DNA of 64,000 nucleotides from Armatimonadota bacterium (lineage in GTDB: Bacteria > Armatimonadota > UBA5829 > DTJY01): NCBI GenBank assembly GCA_023511795.1, contig JAIMAU010000008.1, positions 1 through 64,000 on the forward strand, written 5' to 3'. A model generated the notes under the pieces. That model saw nothing but the letters and a program-made list of their open reading frames with translations, did no database searches and had not been told where the DNA came from. The position numbers were made by a program, and so were the translations under genes. How positions within the stretch are numbered: the stretch's first letter is position 1; the number at the start of each line of letters is the position of its first letter. Below are positions 63,418 through 64,000 of this stretch, piece by piece.

Positions 63418-64000
63418 ATGAGCGCAGAGAGTAAACAGCGAGTTGTAAAGTTTGCAGGATTGGATATTGAGCGCGGGGACCTGACTCGGGCTAAGCATCG
63501 CCTACGTTCTTTACTTCATGATTCTCCTTGCGACCCCGATGCACTTCGACTTTTGGGAAGCATCTACTTCCGACAGCGGGATTATAGGAATGCCGTTGCT
63601 TACTGGTCCAAGTGTGGCTATTGGAGCAACGATGCGTTATTAGCAGCCAACAAGGTCTTTAGGATCATTGTGCGCGCATTGGAGCAAGAGAAAATTGAGG
63701 TAGCCCGCCATCATTTGGTTGCTTTTGCAGGAAGTTCGCCGCCTGGTGAGGTTGGTGAAAGGCTGACACTTCTTCGCGACGCTTACTTCAAACTTGGACG
63801 CAAGCGCTCTAAACTCCTAGGGATGGCTTATGTGCCAATTTCAGGCATATTATTTTTGGGGATGCTTTCTTTAGTGGGCCTTGTGCTTGGTGCAGGATGG
63901 TCTTGGTTTCGCTTTATGATTGGCCTCTCGCTAGTAGCCACCATCATAACGCTAGTAATCTGCTGGGCAAAATATTGTCGAGCCTCAGCCGAATACCGCC
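63418..64000 (+). CDS. DUF6584-like TPR membrane protein (truncated by the window end)
   Basis: The first 194 codons of a gene that runs off the right edge. The N-terminal part, LDIERGDLTRAKHRLRSLLHD followed by ALRLLGSIYFRQRDYRNAVAYW, looks like the TPR-type repeat of DUF6584 proteins. Two transmembrane helices follow at about residues 137-159 and 166-184. No obvious ribosome site precedes the ATG. It lies 80 bases after aspS on the same strand. Function unknown. Confidence 0.65.
   Translation, partial: MSAESKQRVVKFAGLDIERGDLTRAKHRLRSLLHDSPCDPDALRLLGSIYFRQRDYRNAVAYWSKCGYWSNDALLAANKVFRIIVRALEQEKIEVARHHLVAFAGSSPPGEVGERLTLLRDAYFKLGRKRSKLLGMAYVPISGILFLGMLSLVGLVLGAGWSWFRFMIGLSLVATIITLVICWAKYCRASAEYR

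Noticed and set aside
1-64000. tRNA, rRNA, insertion sequences, prophage and CRISPR arrays
   Set aside because: No T-arm-like signatures in gaps, no transposase or integrase motifs, no terminal inverted repeats flanking genes and no regularly spaced direct repeats were seen.

Overview
The window reads as a gene-dense bacterial chromosome segment of moderate GC with no prophage, insertion sequence, CRISPR array, rRNA or tRNA that I can see. The host looks diderm: there are two signal-peptide-bearing small beta-barrel-like proteins, a PBP4-type carboxypeptidase, an HtrA protease and many secreted enzymes. Peptidoglycan genes (murA, murJ, dapF, an Ala-Glu epimerase) point to a DAP-type wall. LexA, STAS proteins, a UPF0182 protein, several URO-D-like methyltransferase homologues and many carbohydrate enzymes together suggest Armatimonadota or a related environmental lineage. 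That placement is inference from gene content only. Promoters close to TTGACA-17-TATAAT recur throughout and helped choose several start codons.

Layout. 1-8.7 kb: a GH127-like arabinofuranosidase, murA, a dipeptide epimerase, and a PBP4 carboxypeptidase translationally coupled to a secreted alpha/alpha-toroid-like protein. 8.9-16.3 kb: a UPF0182 membrane protein, murJ, and a three-gene operon of a polyprenyl-phosphate-sugar-synthase-like GT2, a methyltransferase and a metallophosphoesterase. 16.4-26.4 kb: small envelope proteins, nitroreductase, phosphodiesterase-like AlkP protein, a PIG-L/GT4 pair, a debranching-type glucosidase, a corrinoid-methyltransferase-like protein, a LuxR-type regulator, a CPBP protease, STAS and LexA. 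26.5-33.7 kb: another URO-D-like protein, a second STAS protein with a Cys-rich partner, a tightly coupled hisI/5'-nucleotidase/amidohydrolase operon and a glycerophosphodiesterase. 34-42.4 kb: a barrel protein, a metallophosphoesterase, a large unrecognised coiled-coil protein, dapF, a third URO-D-like protein, a glycogen-debranching-like enzyme and a 42-residue Lys-rich protein.

42.5-53.4 kb is the most striking region. Five consecutive paralogues, each a multi-pass membrane domain resembling the TMTC (GT-C, GT105-like) O-mannosyltransferases plus C-terminal TPRs, are followed by a 30-codon gene for a tiny secreted peptide. That gene has a sigma-54-type promoter, a strong Shine-Dalgarno and its own terminator. 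I suggest (inference) that the five enzymes glycosylate exported proteins using lipid-linked sugar, possibly made by the GT2 enzyme at 13.9 kb.

53.6-64 kb: HtrA convergent with a secreted subtilisin, a candidate terminated leader RNA or sRNA upstream of a small unknown gene, a class-I-amidotransferase-like hydrolase, two GNAT acetyltransferases, hisS-aspS (the AspRS has residues typical of a non-discriminating enzyme) and the start of a DUF6584-like TPR membrane protein cut by the window end.
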